From: RCIO01 sp965232405
GTDB lineage: Bacteria; Pseudomonadota; Alphaproteobacteria; Rhizobiales; Rhizobiaceae
Assembly: GCA_965232405.1 (NCBI GenBank)
Contig: OZ246966.1
Location: 3,720,001-3,784,000 of the forward strand
Direction: 5' to 3'
Length of the DNA: 64,000 bases
The stretch's first letter is position 1, and each line of letters begins with the position of its first letter. The notes under the pieces were generated by a model. The model was not told the DNA's origin, did not search any database, and saw only the letters and a list, made by a program, of their open reading frames with translations. Of the stretch, positions 44,337-52,752 are shown in pieces. Both the position numbers and the translations under genes were made by a program.

Positions 44337-45055
44337 TAGACCTCAATGCCCAGATAGATTTCGCGCACGGCCTTGGACCCCATGATCTCGTCCGGTTCAC
44401 CAATGCCGATCACCTTGCCGAAGTCGAGTACAAGAAGGCGCTCAACAACCGATGTGAGGGCATGCAGCACATGCTCGATCCAGATCACGGTGACACCGCG
44501 TGCGTGGATCGCCTTGATCGCCTCGACCAGTTGACCGCATTCGGCTTCGGTGAGGCCGCCGGCAATCTCGTCAAGCAGCAGAAGCCGCGGGTCGGTGGCT
44601 AGTGCGCGGGCAAGTTCGAGGCGCTTGCGCTCCAGCAGGGTGAGCGAACCGGCAATCTTGTTGGCGTGACGGGAGAGGCCTGTATCGGCGAGTATCTGCG
44701 CGCAACTGTCAGCGGCTTCCGCCTCGCTTGTTCCGGTGCCGAAGGCGGCGGCCACCAGCAGGTTCTCGAACACCGTCAGCTTGCCGAAGGGTTGCGGTAT
44801 CTGGAAGGTGCGGCCCATGCCCATCAGGCAACGCCGCATCGGTTTGGTGCGCGTCACATCCGTGCCATCGAAAGCGATCCGGCCCGCATCGACGGCGATG
44901 TTGCCCGTGATGAGATTGAACAGCGTTGATTTGCCGGCTCCGTTCGGTCCGATGATGCCGAGGGCCTGCCCATCCGGAACCCCGAACGAGATCCCGTCGG
45001 CGACCGTCAGCGCGCCAAACTTCTTTGAGACATTCTCAAGGGCGAGGATCGGCAC
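44336..45055 (-). CDS. livG: LIV-type ABC importer ATPase (LivG)
   Basis: 239 residues. Walker A GPNGAGKST (36-44), Walker B RLLLLDEIAGGLTEAE, H-loop VIWIEHVLHAL. The signature loop reads LTLLERKRLELARAL, the relaxed form common in LivG. It begins 78 bases after the binding-protein gene; a 12-bp hairpin lies between them. Confidence 0.93.
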   Translation of the reverse strand: MPILALENVSKKFGALTVADGISFGVPDGQALGIIGPNGAGKSTLFNLITGNIAVDAGRIAFDGTDVTRTKPMRRCLMGMGRTFQIPQPFGKLTVFENLLVAAAFGTGTSEAEAADSCAQILADTGLSRHANKIAGSLTLLERKRLELARALATDPRLLLLDEIAGGLTEAECGQLVEAIKAIHARGVTVIWIEHVLHALTSVVERLLVLDFGKVIGIGEPDEIMGSKAVREIYLGIEV

Positions 45056-45090
45056 GGCCAGCCTGCTTCTGCGATAGGTCTATGCGGAAA

Positions 45091-45120
45091 TTTCCTCTCC
45101 CCGTTTCCGGGGAGAGGAAA
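45091..45120. other. 12-bp perfect hairpin between binding-protein gene and livG
   Basis: Arms TTTCCTCTCCCC and GGGGAGAGGAAA around a 6-base GTTTCC loop. In the operon's direction it falls 14 bases after the binding-protein stop and before livG. Such stems behind binding-protein genes usually protect the upstream mRNA and lower expression of the membrane components. T-tract absent, so readthrough is expected. Confidence 0.7.
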
Positions 45121-45133
45121 GCATACGTCATTG

Positions 45134-46414
45134 TCACGCAATCGGCTCCATCGAGCCGCCGGTGGGAATGTTCGGCGCGGTCTGGTTGTCGGTGATGACG
45201 AGGTCGTAGCCGCCGCCATCCTTGAGCCGCCACTGACCGCCGACCAGCGGCGTCTTGGCGACGTTCTTGGCCGCAAAGGGCGGCAGGTTTGCGCCATCCC
45301 ATGCGAGCGGGCCGACAATCGTGTCGAGCTTGGTCGCAGCGATCGCCTCGACAACGGCAGCGGAATCGGACGGGTCGCCGACGCGCTTCATGACATCGGC
45401 TGCCACCTCGAACAGCGCGTGGACGAAACCGATCGGCTGGGTCCAGGGGCGTCCGGTCGCCTCGGTGAAGCCTGCCGCGAGATCGGCGGAGCTTGCGCCC
45501 GTCAGCGACGATTTGAACGGATGGCTCGGCGACCACCAGACCTCTGACGATAGGTTGTGACCCGCATCGCCCAGAGCTTCCACCGCCTGCGGGAACAGGA
45601 TAGCCTTGCCGATGGATGCAACCTTTGGCGTGAAACCCTGCTGTTTTGCCTGGTTCCAGAAGGTGGTGAAGTCCGGCGGGATCATCACCCCGGTGATGAT
45701 TTCGCAGTTCGCCTGCTTGAACGCGTTGATCTGGGCCGAGAAATCGTCAGTTAGGTTCTGGTAACGGCCGGGATCGGTCAGCCCGTAACCCTGCTGTTCG
45801 AGCACCGGCGGGAAACCGACATTCGGATCGCCCCATGCGTTGCCGTCGCCATCATTGGGGAACAGCCCGCCGACCGACTTGTTGGTCTCGACCTGCGCCC
45901 ACATATTGGTGAACACGGCGATGACGTCTTCAAGGCCCCAGAAGAAATGGAAGGCGCTGTTGAAGGGTTTCCAGGAACCCGGGTCACCCGGATTGGCCTG
46001 CTGGCCGATAAACCAGGGCTGCCAGGGCGCGACGGTTGAAATACAGGGAATTTCTTCCGCCTCGCAGGTCGTCGTCACAGGATTGGTGGTCTCCGGCGTC
46101 GAGGCAACCAGCATCAGGTGGATTTCATCATCGACGATGAGCTCGCTCGCCACTTCGGCGGCGCGGTTCGGGTTGGACTGGCTGTCCTTGACGATGACCT
46201 CGACGTTCATGCCCGCGGCCTGTGCGGCGCTCTTGAACCCGTCGATGATGAAGTTGTCGGCTTCCGCAAAGGCTGCAAGCGGCCCCGTCTGCGGGCTCAC
46301 ATAACCGAGCTTGATCGCCGCCCCTTGGGCGATTGCCGGCATGGCCAGCCCTGAAAGGCTGATGGCAGCGCCTGTGGCGGCTGTGTTCTTGAGCAGTTCA
46401 CGTCTGTTGATCAT
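45134..46414 (-). CDS. LIV-type ABC substrate-binding protein, probable aromatic-compound receptor
   Basis: 426 residues, type I periplasmic binding fold (KLGYVSPQTGPLAAFAEADNFI...). The signal carries a Tat-like twin-arginine motif (NRRELLKN) before the hydrophobic stretch and AIAQ cleavage site at about residue 30. ATG at 46414 follows GGGAGG. Encoded 32 bases after the maleylacetate reductase gene inside the hydroxyquinol operon, so the ligand is probably an aromatic acid or phenol; sequence alone does not say which. Confidence 0.9.
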   Translation of the reverse strand: MINRRELLKNTAATGAAISLSGLAMPAIAQGAAIKLGYVSPQTGPLAAFAEADNFIIDGFKSAAQAAGMNVEVIVKDSQSNPNRAAEVASELIVDDEIHLMLVASTPETTNPVTTTCEAEEIPCISTVAPWQPWFIGQQANPGDPGSWKPFNSAFHFFWGLEDVIAVFTNMWAQVETNKSVGGLFPNDGDGNAWGDPNVGFPPVLEQQGYGLTDPGRYQNLTDDFSAQINAFKQANCEIITGVMIPPDFTTFWNQAKQQGFTPKVASIGKAILFPQAVEALGDAGHNLSSEVWWSPSHPFKSSLTGASSADLAAGFTEATGRPWTQPIGFVHALFEVAADVMKRVGDPSDSAAVVEAIAATKLDTIVGPLAWDGANLPPFAAKNVAKTPLVGGQWRLKDGGGYDLVITDNQTAPNIPTGGSMEPIA

Positions 46415-46446
46415 GTGCTTTCCTCCCAGTGGAACGGTATTGACAC

Positions 46447-47511
46447 TCATGCGTCGGGTCTGGCGCCTTCCCAGGCGCGCTGAAGCAGGTCGCGGATCGA
46501 GGAACGGTCGATCGCGCGTGGGTTTTCATAAGGGTTGGCCGTCGCCAGATCGGCAGCGCGGTCGAGATCGTGCGAGGCCAGCCCGAGATCGCGCAGCGCC
46601 AGCGGTGCGTCGATGGACTTTGCAAAGTCCCACAATCCACCGCCGGCGCTACCGCCAAACAGGTCAGCGGCTGGCGCCAGAAGCTCCGGCACGGCCTGCT
46701 CGTTGAAATGCACGGTGTGCGGCAGCATGATCGCATGCGTCTCGGCATGCGGCGTATCGAAACTGCCGCCCAGCGTGTGGCAAAGCTTGTGGTGCAGCGC
46801 CATTGCAACCGAGCCCAGCACGATGCCGCACATCCATGCGCCGTAGAGCGCCCGGCCACGCGCGGCCCCGTCAGAGGGCGAACCGGTGATCACGGGCAGC
46901 GCATCCTTGAGGGCGCGCAGTCCTTCCATCGCGAAGAGGGAGGTGACCGGATTGCGGTCTGACGCATAAAGGCCTTCGGCTGCGTGGGCCATCGCGTTGA
47001 GACCGCTGGTCACACTCATTCCGACAGGCAGGCCAAGCGTCAGTTGCGGATCGTAGATCACCACATCGGGCACCACCTGTTCGTCTCGAATGGTGGTCTT
47101 TTTGCCGTCTTCGGTCTGGCCGAGAATGTCGGTGACTTCCGAACCGGCATAGGTGGTCGGGATTACCACCTGCTTCAGCTTGGTGCGCAGGGCAATCGCC
47201 TTGCCAAGACCCGTTGTCGACCCTCCACCAAGCGAGACGACACAGTCTGCGTTGAGCCGCCTTGCCTCAGCCAATGCGGTCTCGGTGACCGCGACCGGCG
47301 TGTGCATCGTGGCGCCGGAAAATACGCCGGCGGCCTTCTTGCCAAGGCGTTCGGCGAGCGCTGCGGCATCGTCCGCCTGCTGCGGCGTCGAAAGCACAAG
47401 CGCTGCCTTGCAGCCGATCCGGTCCACCCAGTCGCCGGCGCGCTCAATAGCGCCGTCGCCGAAATCGACAACCGACCGGCGCGAGCGATATGTGAACGGT
47501 TCGACGGTCAT
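46447..47511 (-). CDS. Maleylacetate reductase
   Basis: Reduces maleylacetate to 3-oxoadipate with NAD(P)H, the step after hydroxyquinol ring cleavage. 354 residues, iron-type alcohol dehydrogenase fold: VSLGGGSTTGLGKAIAL (nucleotide binding), IPTTYAGSEVTDILGQTEDGKKTT, YDPQLTLGLPVGMSVTSGLNAMAHAAEGLYA and HHKLCHTLGGSFDTPHAETHA, the maleylacetate reductase pattern. Start overlaps the dioxygenase-paralogue stop (ATGA). Confidence 0.94.
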   Translation of the reverse strand: MTVEPFTYRSRRSVVDFGDGAIERAGDWVDRIGCKAALVLSTPQQADDAAALAERLGKKAAGVFSGATMHTPVAVTETALAEARRLNADCVVSLGGGSTTGLGKAIALRTKLKQVVIPTTYAGSEVTDILGQTEDGKKTTIRDEQVVPDVVIYDPQLTLGLPVGMSVTSGLNAMAHAAEGLYASDRNPVTSLFAMEGLRALKDALPVITGSPSDGAARGRALYGAWMCGIVLGSVAMALHHKLCHTLGGSFDTPHAETHAIMLPHTVHFNEQAVPELLAPAADLFGGSAGGGLWDFAKSIDAPLALRDLGLASHDLDRAADLATANPYENPRAIDRSSIRDLLQRAWEGARPDA

Positions 47512-48377
47512 GTGGCACTCCTGCGCGCGCGCGCCATGACAAAAGTGAAATCGAGGCTCCAGCACGCGCCGCCGCCTTCCGGCATCTGGCGGAATTCCCC
47601 AAGCAGCTCCGGCTTGACCCCAAACAGCGGGTCCTCGTTCAGATACGGGTCGGAGCAGTCGTAGACGTGCGTGGTGATTGTCTCGAAACCTGGCGAGCGG
47701 ATGATGAAATTGATGTGTGCCGGACGCTGCAGCGGATAGCCCAGCCTCTTAAGCAATTCGCCCGCAGGCCCGTCATCGGGCACGCGGTATCCGCCCGGGC
47801 GGACGGTGCGATAGTTGAAGTCGCCCTTGTCGTCGGCGCGAAACTGGCCACGAAGGTTGAATTCGGGCAGGAGGTCCGGCTGCTGGTTTTCGAAGTAACC
47901 CTGGCCGTTGGCCTGCCAGGTTTCGATCACCGCACCCGGCACCGGGCGGCCGTCGAGGTCGCGCACATGCCCGGTGACTGCAAGCCGTTCGCCCACGCCA
48001 TCGAGATTGATGTCGGATCCGAGCGGCAGCATCGGCGCATCGCTTCTGTAGAAGGGGCCGCGTGCCGTCTTGGGCGTGGCGCCCTTGGGCCGGTAGGCAT
48101 TGACCTCCTCAACCAGCTGGGTGACGCCGAGCAGGTCGGACAACAGCACCCATTCCTGCCGGCGTTCGTCACTGGCGTGGCCGACTTCGGTCAGAAACTC
48201 AATGGCCGAGCGCCACTGCTGCACGCTGGGGCGAAGTTCGCGAATTGCCTCGTGCACATGCCGGACGATGGTCGTGAGCGCCTGAACGAGCTCGGCATCG
48301 TCCGAACCTGCCAGCCGCCCGGCAACGACGTCGGTCGAGTTCTGCTCCTGCAATGCCTGAAGTGCTGCCGGCGTCAT
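47508..48377 (-). CDS. Intradiol dioxygenase paralogue with two altered iron ligands (hydroxyquinol-dioxygenase-like)
   Basis: 289 residues, full length and in frame, aligned without gaps to the canonical copy at 39018-39905 over both metal regions. Kept: Tyr197 (GGYRVPDDG) and His221 (RPAHINFII). Changed: the first Tyr ligand position is Phe162 (QGYFENQ against EGFYDVQ; a Tyr sits one place earlier) and the fourth ligand is Asn223 instead of His. N-terminal helical domain and the WQAN and EFNLRG motifs are intact. First gene of the operon, overlapping maleylacetate reductase by 4 bases. May be inactive as a dioxygenase, use another metal, act on another substrate or have a structural role. 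Confidence 0.88.
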   Translation of the reverse strand: MTPAALQALQEQNSTDVVAGRLAGSDDAELVQALTTIVRHVHEAIRELRPSVQQWRSAIEFLTEVGHASDERRQEWVLLSDLLGVTQLVEEVNAYRPKGATPKTARGPFYRSDAPMLPLGSDINLDGVGERLAVTGHVRDLDGRPVPGAVIETWQANGQGYFENQQPDLLPEFNLRGQFRADDKGDFNYRTVRPGGYRVPDDGPAGELLKRLGYPLQRPAHINFIIRSPGFETITTHVYDCSDPYLNEDPLFGVKPELLGEFRQMPEGGGACWSLDFTFVMARARRSAT

Positions 48378-48430
48378 TTTTCCCTGTCCAGTTGGACCGG
48401 AAACAAGGCTAGCAGCGGCGACAGCCCCAA

Positions 48431-48453
48431 TTGATGATTTCTCGACGCATCAA
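48431..48453. promoter_or_regulatory. Inverted repeat TTGATG-N11-CATCAA in the divergent promoter
   Basis: Perfect 6-bp arms 54 bases upstream of the hydroxyquinol operon start and just ahead of the LysR gene. Together with the dyad at 48455 it makes two adjacent candidate sites, as expected for LysR recognition and activation sites. Confidence 0.4.
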
Positions 48454-48454
48454 T

Positions 48455-48469
48455 ATAACGATCTGTTAT
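48455..48469. promoter_or_regulatory. Candidate LysR box ATAAC-N5-GTTAT
   Basis: Perfect 5-bp dyad with a 5-base spacer containing T-N11-A (T48456, A48468). It runs into the start codon of the LysR gene (48468), so bound regulator would block its own translation start region while sitting beside the divergent operon promoter. Confidence 0.5.
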
Positions 48470-49418
48470 GAAACTCGACGAACGCCATCTCATCCAGCTT
48501 GCTGCGGTCGTTCAGGCTGGCGGCGTGACCGAAGGCGCAACGCTTGTCGGCCTGTCGCAACCGGCGGTTTCGCGCACGATTGCCATGCTGGAAAAGCGGC
48601 TTGGCGAACCGCTTTTCGTCAAGGGCAGGCGGCCCCTGCAGCCCACGCCGCTCGGCCGAACGCTTGCCGAACTCGGCCAGACGATGCTGCTTGCCTCACG
48701 GCGCGCCTCCGAAGTGGTGGAAAGTTTCCATCAGGGGCGCTCAGGCGTGGTGCGCATTGCCGGCACCCCGTTTTTCATGGACGCGCTGATTTCCGGCATG
48801 ATCGCCGACTTTCACAACGCCAATCCGGACGTACGCGTGGACCAGAGTTACGCCTATGTGCCCGAACTCCAAGCGGCCCTACATGCCGGCCGCATCGATC
48901 TTGCCATCTGCCCGATCGACATTCTGGACGAGGGCTCCGGCCTGCGGTTCGAGGAAATCCTGCCGGGCCGCAACGTTGTCGCATGTCGGTCGACGCATCC
49001 GCTGCTTCTGAAACGCAAGGTTCGCAAGAGCGACCTGCTCGACTACCCTTGGATCGCGCCGCCGCCCGGCAGCCCGCTGATGGCCGACCTTCGCAGCCTG
49101 ATGCTTTCGCTCGGCGCAACCGAGATCAAGGTACGCTACACCGGCGGATCGCTGACCAGCACGATGATCTATCTGCGCGGAACGGACGCGTTGACCGTCC
49201 TGCCGCATGGCGTGGTGTTTGCGTTCCGGAAGGAAAAGACAATTACGGCACTGCCCTTGAGCATCCCGCATCCCGAACGCGCGTTGGGTCTGCTGCGGCT
49301 GGCCCATGCGCCGCGCGCTCCGGCTGTCGATGCGTTCGCCGGTTATGTAAGCGGCGGCTTTCAGAACCTGCGGCACCTTATCCAGCGCCATGAACAGGCG
49401 GTTGTGTGGGGTAGCTAG
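48468..49418 (+). CDS. LysR-family regulator, divergent from the hydroxyquinol operon
   Basis: 316 residues. HTH domain (about 4-62): HLIQLAAVVQAGGVTEGATLVGLSQPAVSRTIAMLEKRLGEPLF; effector domain with VVRIAGTPFFMDALISGMIADFH and YLRGTDALTVLPHGVVFAF. Resembles the GbpR/galactose-binding-regulator branch. 90 bases from the operon's first gene and transcribed away from it; probable activator responding to an aromatic ligand. Confidence 0.93.
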   Translation: MKLDERHLIQLAAVVQAGGVTEGATLVGLSQPAVSRTIAMLEKRLGEPLFVKGRRPLQPTPLGRTLAELGQTMLLASRRASEVVESFHQGRSGVVRIAGTPFFMDALISGMIADFHNANPDVRVDQSYAYVPELQAALHAGRIDLAICPIDILDEGSGLRFEEILPGRNVVACRSTHPLLLKRKVRKSDLLDYPWIAPPPGSPLMADLRSLMLSLGATEIKVRYTGGSLTSTMIYLRGTDALTVLPHGVVFAFRKEKTITALPLSIPHPERALGLLRLAHAPRAPAVDAFAGYVSGGFQNLRHLIQRHEQAVVWGS

Positions 49419-49490
49419 GTGGCACTGCCTTTCATTTGAGAGAGAAGCACCAGAAGAGAAGTTGCTTCCAGCTGTCTTGTCCCGTGCGGC

Positions 49491-51452
49491 TCACATCAAA
49501 GATGGCAGGAAAAGGCTGATCTGCGGGAAGGCGACGATAAGCACGATCAGGATCAGGAAGGCGAACCAGAAGGGCAGGACGCCTCGGAAGACGTCATACA
49601 TGGGCACGTCCTTGGCGATGGCCGCGATGGCGAAGACATTGACGCCGATGGGCGGCGTGACCACGCCCAGTTCCACCATGATGACAACGACGACACCGAA
49701 CCAGACAGGGTCGAAGCCGGCGCTCATGGCGACGGGATAGAACAACGGCACCGTGAGAACGAGCGCCGGCAAGGCATTCATGAACATGCCGATCAACACG
49801 TAGAAGACCAGGATTGCAGCGATCAGCTGGTACTTGCCGAGCTCGAAGCCGATGATCAGGTCCGCCAGTTGCTGGGTCAGCCCGCTGATCGCGATGAAGC
49901 GACTGAACGCGGTGGCGAACATGAAGATGATGATGATCGCCGCCGACAAAAGTAGGGCCCGCTCGATCGATTGCCACAGCGTAGACCAGGTGAGGCGGCG
50001 CGCCAGCGCCGAAATGACCAGCGCCCCGAACACACCGATGCCGGCGGCTTCATTGGGAGTGACGGCGCCTGAATAAATACCGCCGAGCACAAGCAGCATC
50101 AGCACAACGATGGGCCAGACCCTTGCGCTCGAAGAGAGCCGCTCGTTCCAGTTGCTGACCTCGCCGCGCGGCGCAAGGTCGGGGTTCAGTTTGGCCCGGA
50201 TGGTGATCAGGCCCACGAGAATAAACGCGAACAGGATGCCGGGCAGGATGCCAGCCATGAAGAGTTTGCCGATCGAGACCTCGGTAATCATGCCGTAGAC
50301 GATGAAGGCGAGGCTGGGCGGGATCATCACGCCAATAGTGGCGGCGCACGCGATTGAGGCGGTGGCGAGGCGCATGTCGTAATTGTATTTGCGCATCTGC
50401 GGCAGCGCGATCGAACCCATCGAATAGACGCCTGAGAGCGTGTCGCCGACGATCGAGGAAAGTCCGGCGCAGGCGACAGTGCTCGCCGATGCAAGCCCGC
50501 CCGGCAGGTGCCCGATCCAGCGATAGGCGGAGCGGTAAAGATCTTCCGCGAAGCCGGACGCCACAACGATCAGGCCCATCCATGTGAACAGGGGTACAAC
50601 GCTCCAGGTCTGGTCGCTGACGACGTCGATCGTGGTGGTGCCGAGGCTTGTCAGGCTGGCGGTCGAACTGATCAGGATGCTGATTCCGACCAGTGCGGTG
50701 ACGGCCATCGCTGCCGCAATGTGAACTCCCAGAAAGATCAGAACGAAGCACAGGCTGATGGCGAACAGCCCGCGCGCGCCGCGCGGCAGTTCGAATGGCG
50801 CATGTTGCGGAAACAGCGCCAGCAGCATGATCAGGATGACCGCGACCGCCCAGGCGAGAAGCACGGCGATTGCACGGGCGTCGATGTCACGCGTCGCTGC
50901 GGCAAGCGATGAGGCGAGGCTGCCAAGCAGCGATAGCGCGAAAAGCAGGATGAACAGGGTCGCACCGGCGACAAAAGGCCATTCGGGAAGGCCGGTCACA
51001 CCAGTGACGATGCCGTTGTCGCTGAGATAACGCGCCTGCAGGAATATCTGGTAGCCGGTGACGGCTATGGTCGCGAGCGTGAGCAGCAGTCCTCCGGCGA
51101 GGGTAGGCGCGCGCAGCCACTCAGGCATCAACCGCAGGACAAGATCAACCCTTATGTGGCCACCCTCGCGTTCAACCGAGGCGAGCGTTGCAAGCGCGAC
51201 GATGATCATCAGCAACCCGGTGAGTTCCATGCCGCCGGGAACAACCACGGAGAAGAGGTTGCGGAGCGTGACATCGGAAACGGTGAGCAGCATCATCGCC
51301 ACGAGGGCTGCGGCGGCGACATAGACTGCGGAGCGGGCGGGCAGGGCGATAAGGCCCTGAAGCGCTTGCGCGAACCGCTCGAGGCCAGCGGATACGGCGC
51401 TATGCCTGCTGACCGAATGTACCGCCTGCTCCACTTGCCGTCCTTCATGCAT
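49491..51452 (-). CDS. TRAP transporter fused permease (DctQ-DctM)
   Basis: 653 residues joining both membrane subunits. Residues about 35-190 form the four-helix DctQ part (VPGGMELTGLLMIIVALATLASVEREGGHIRVDLVLR); about 190-650 form DctM (SSIVGDTLSGVYSMGSIALPQM, TIGVMIPPSLAFIVYGMITEVSIGKLFMAG, TPNEAAGIGVFGAL, GVVTPPIGVNVFAIAAIAKDVPMYDVFRGVLPF). Follows the binding-protein gene by 92 bases. Sodium-driven uptake of an unknown carboxylate. Confidence 0.93.
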   Translation of the reverse strand: MHEGRQVEQAVHSVSRHSAVSAGLERFAQALQGLIALPARSAVYVAAAALVAMMLLTVSDVTLRNLFSVVVPGGMELTGLLMIIVALATLASVEREGGHIRVDLVLRLMPEWLRAPTLAGGLLLTLATIAVTGYQIFLQARYLSDNGIVTGVTGLPEWPFVAGATLFILLFALSLLGSLASSLAAATRDIDARAIAVLLAWAVAVILIMLLALFPQHAPFELPRGARGLFAISLCFVLIFLGVHIAAAMAVTALVGISILISSTASLTSLGTTTIDVVSDQTWSVVPLFTWMGLIVVASGFAEDLYRSAYRWIGHLPGGLASASTVACAGLSSIVGDTLSGVYSMGSIALPQMRKYNYDMRLATASIACAATIGVMIPPSLAFIVYGMITEVSIGKLFMAGILPGILFAFILVGLITIRAKLNPDLAPRGEVSNWNERLSSSARVWPIVVLMLLVLGGIYSGAVTPNEAAGIGVFGALVISALARRLTWSTLWQSIERALLLSAAIIIIFMFATAFSRFIAISGLTQQLADLIIGFELGKYQLIAAILVFYVLIGMFMNALPALVLTVPLFYPVAMSAGFDPVWFGVVVVIMVELGVVTPPIGVNVFAIAAIAKDVPMYDVFRGVLPFWFAFLILIVLIVAFPQISLFLPSLM

Positions 51453-51544
51453 GATTGGTCAGGCGGTGCCAGCCGATCAGGCCGACACCGCTTGGGAGGT
51501 TATGTCAGGTTCAGGGCCTCGCCGGCCAGTGCCGGCAAGACGTC

Positions 51545-52606
51545 TTAGTTCTGATCGTAGAGTTTCATCAGCCGCACGGCTTCGTCGAGTATTTCCTGAC
51601 CCGGCAGGCCGGCTGCATCGGCCTTCACCACCCACTCGTCCCAGAATGGCTTCATCTGGGAGGCCAGCGCACCGCTGTCTTCCGAGGAGAGCGTGAAAAG
51701 GTTCTCGGGCGGAATGCTGGACATAGCAGCGGCAGCGCCATTGGTGGTGTTGTAGAAGAAATAGACCGGCCGCAGATCGGACAGGTGTCCCTGTTCTTCC
51801 GGCGATAGCCTGTTCCACGTGTCCTTGTTCATCACGGTCGAGTAGCTGCCCGGATTGAGGTTCAGCAGCGTGTGATAGGTGGTGACTTCATTCAGCTTGA
51901 AGTTGTTGACCCAGCCCCAGGCGCACAGAACGCCGTCGACCGCGCCGCGCTGCAGGGCGAGGTATGCGTCAGACCCGACCATGACACTGGCGCTGGCGCC
52001 GAGCTTTTCGAGCACGCCAACACCTGCCGAATCCTGCGCAGCAAAGACCTTGCCCTTGACGTCGGCCAAAGTGCGAACCGGTTCGCTCGTATGAAGATGG
52101 GAACCCATCGCCACAAAAGTTGCGAGGTCCACGACATTGTCCGCATCGCTGTAGAGATTGCCCATCTCGGGGAACTGGTCGCGCAGCCGCCAGTAGACCG
52201 TGGTGGCCAAAGTCTGATTTTTCGACAGACCCGGCAGGCTGAACAACTCCATCTGCGGGAACTTTCCAGGCAGCACCGGATGCCACACAAAGCCGATATC
52301 CAGCAGGCCGGCGCCGGTGGACTGCAGCCAGTCCTTGAACGGGGTCACCGAATTCGGCGGGAAGAACGCTACTTCGGCGCGGCCGCCCGTGATGTCTTCC
52401 AGCTGCTTGGCAAAGCGCCGGTCCATATCGTTCCACGGCGTCCCGTCGGGCGAGGCGAACTGCATCTTGAGTTCGATTTCGGCCGCGCTTGCAGGTGTGC
52501 TTGCAAGCTGCGCACCGGCGACGGTGGCCAGCGTGAGGCCGCCAAAGGCCCGGCGGCTGAATTTGCGCTGCGAAATCCTGTTGTTATTGCCTGCGTCGGT
52601 GGTCAT
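51545..52606 (-). CDS. TRAP transporter substrate-binding protein (DctP family), Tat-like signal
   Basis: 353 residues. The leader has SRRAFGG followed by a hydrophobic stretch ending STPASAA, a Tat-type signal. Mature part has family features (KQLEDITGGRAEVAFFPPN, LADVKGKVFAAQDSAGVGVLEKLGASASVMVG, LQRGAVDGVLCAWGWVNNFKLNEVTTYHTLLNL). The usual binding Arg in the DLKGxKxR region is not obvious here, so a non-standard ligand is possible. Start with GGGAGG upstream. Confidence 0.88.
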   Translation of the reverse strand: MTTDAGNNNRISQRKFSRRAFGGLTLATVAGAQLASTPASAAEIELKMQFASPDGTPWNDMDRRFAKQLEDITGGRAEVAFFPPNSVTPFKDWLQSTGAGLLDIGFVWHPVLPGKFPQMELFSLPGLSKNQTLATTVYWRLRDQFPEMGNLYSDADNVVDLATFVAMGSHLHTSEPVRTLADVKGKVFAAQDSAGVGVLEKLGASASVMVGSDAYLALQRGAVDGVLCAWGWVNNFKLNEVTTYHTLLNLNPGSYSTVMNKDTWNRLSPEEQGHLSDLRPVYFFYNTTNGAAAAMSSIPPENLFTLSSEDSGALASQMKPFWDEWVVKADAAGLPGQEILDEAVRLMKLYDQN

Positions 52607-52709
52607 GACTTCCTCCCAGCTGTGGCGAGCAGCGCTCGCGCAACAAATCGCGGCTCGAGACCGCACTCCTCCGAGCACAAAACTAGGTTTGACAAGAGAT
52701 CAGGAAAAC

Positions 52710-52726
52710 TTATTTCTTCTAAATAA
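52710..52726. promoter_or_regulatory. Inverted repeat TTATTT-N5-AAATAA upstream of the second TRAP operon
   Basis: Perfect 6-bp arms, 5-base spacer, T-N11-A compatible, in a 146-base gap between the LysR gene end and the TRAP binding-protein start. Outer GGAA/TTCC bases extend the symmetry. A candidate site for the adjacent LysR protein. Confidence 0.45.
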
Positions 52727-52752
52727 TTCCATCAGCTGTGCTTAAAGCAGAA

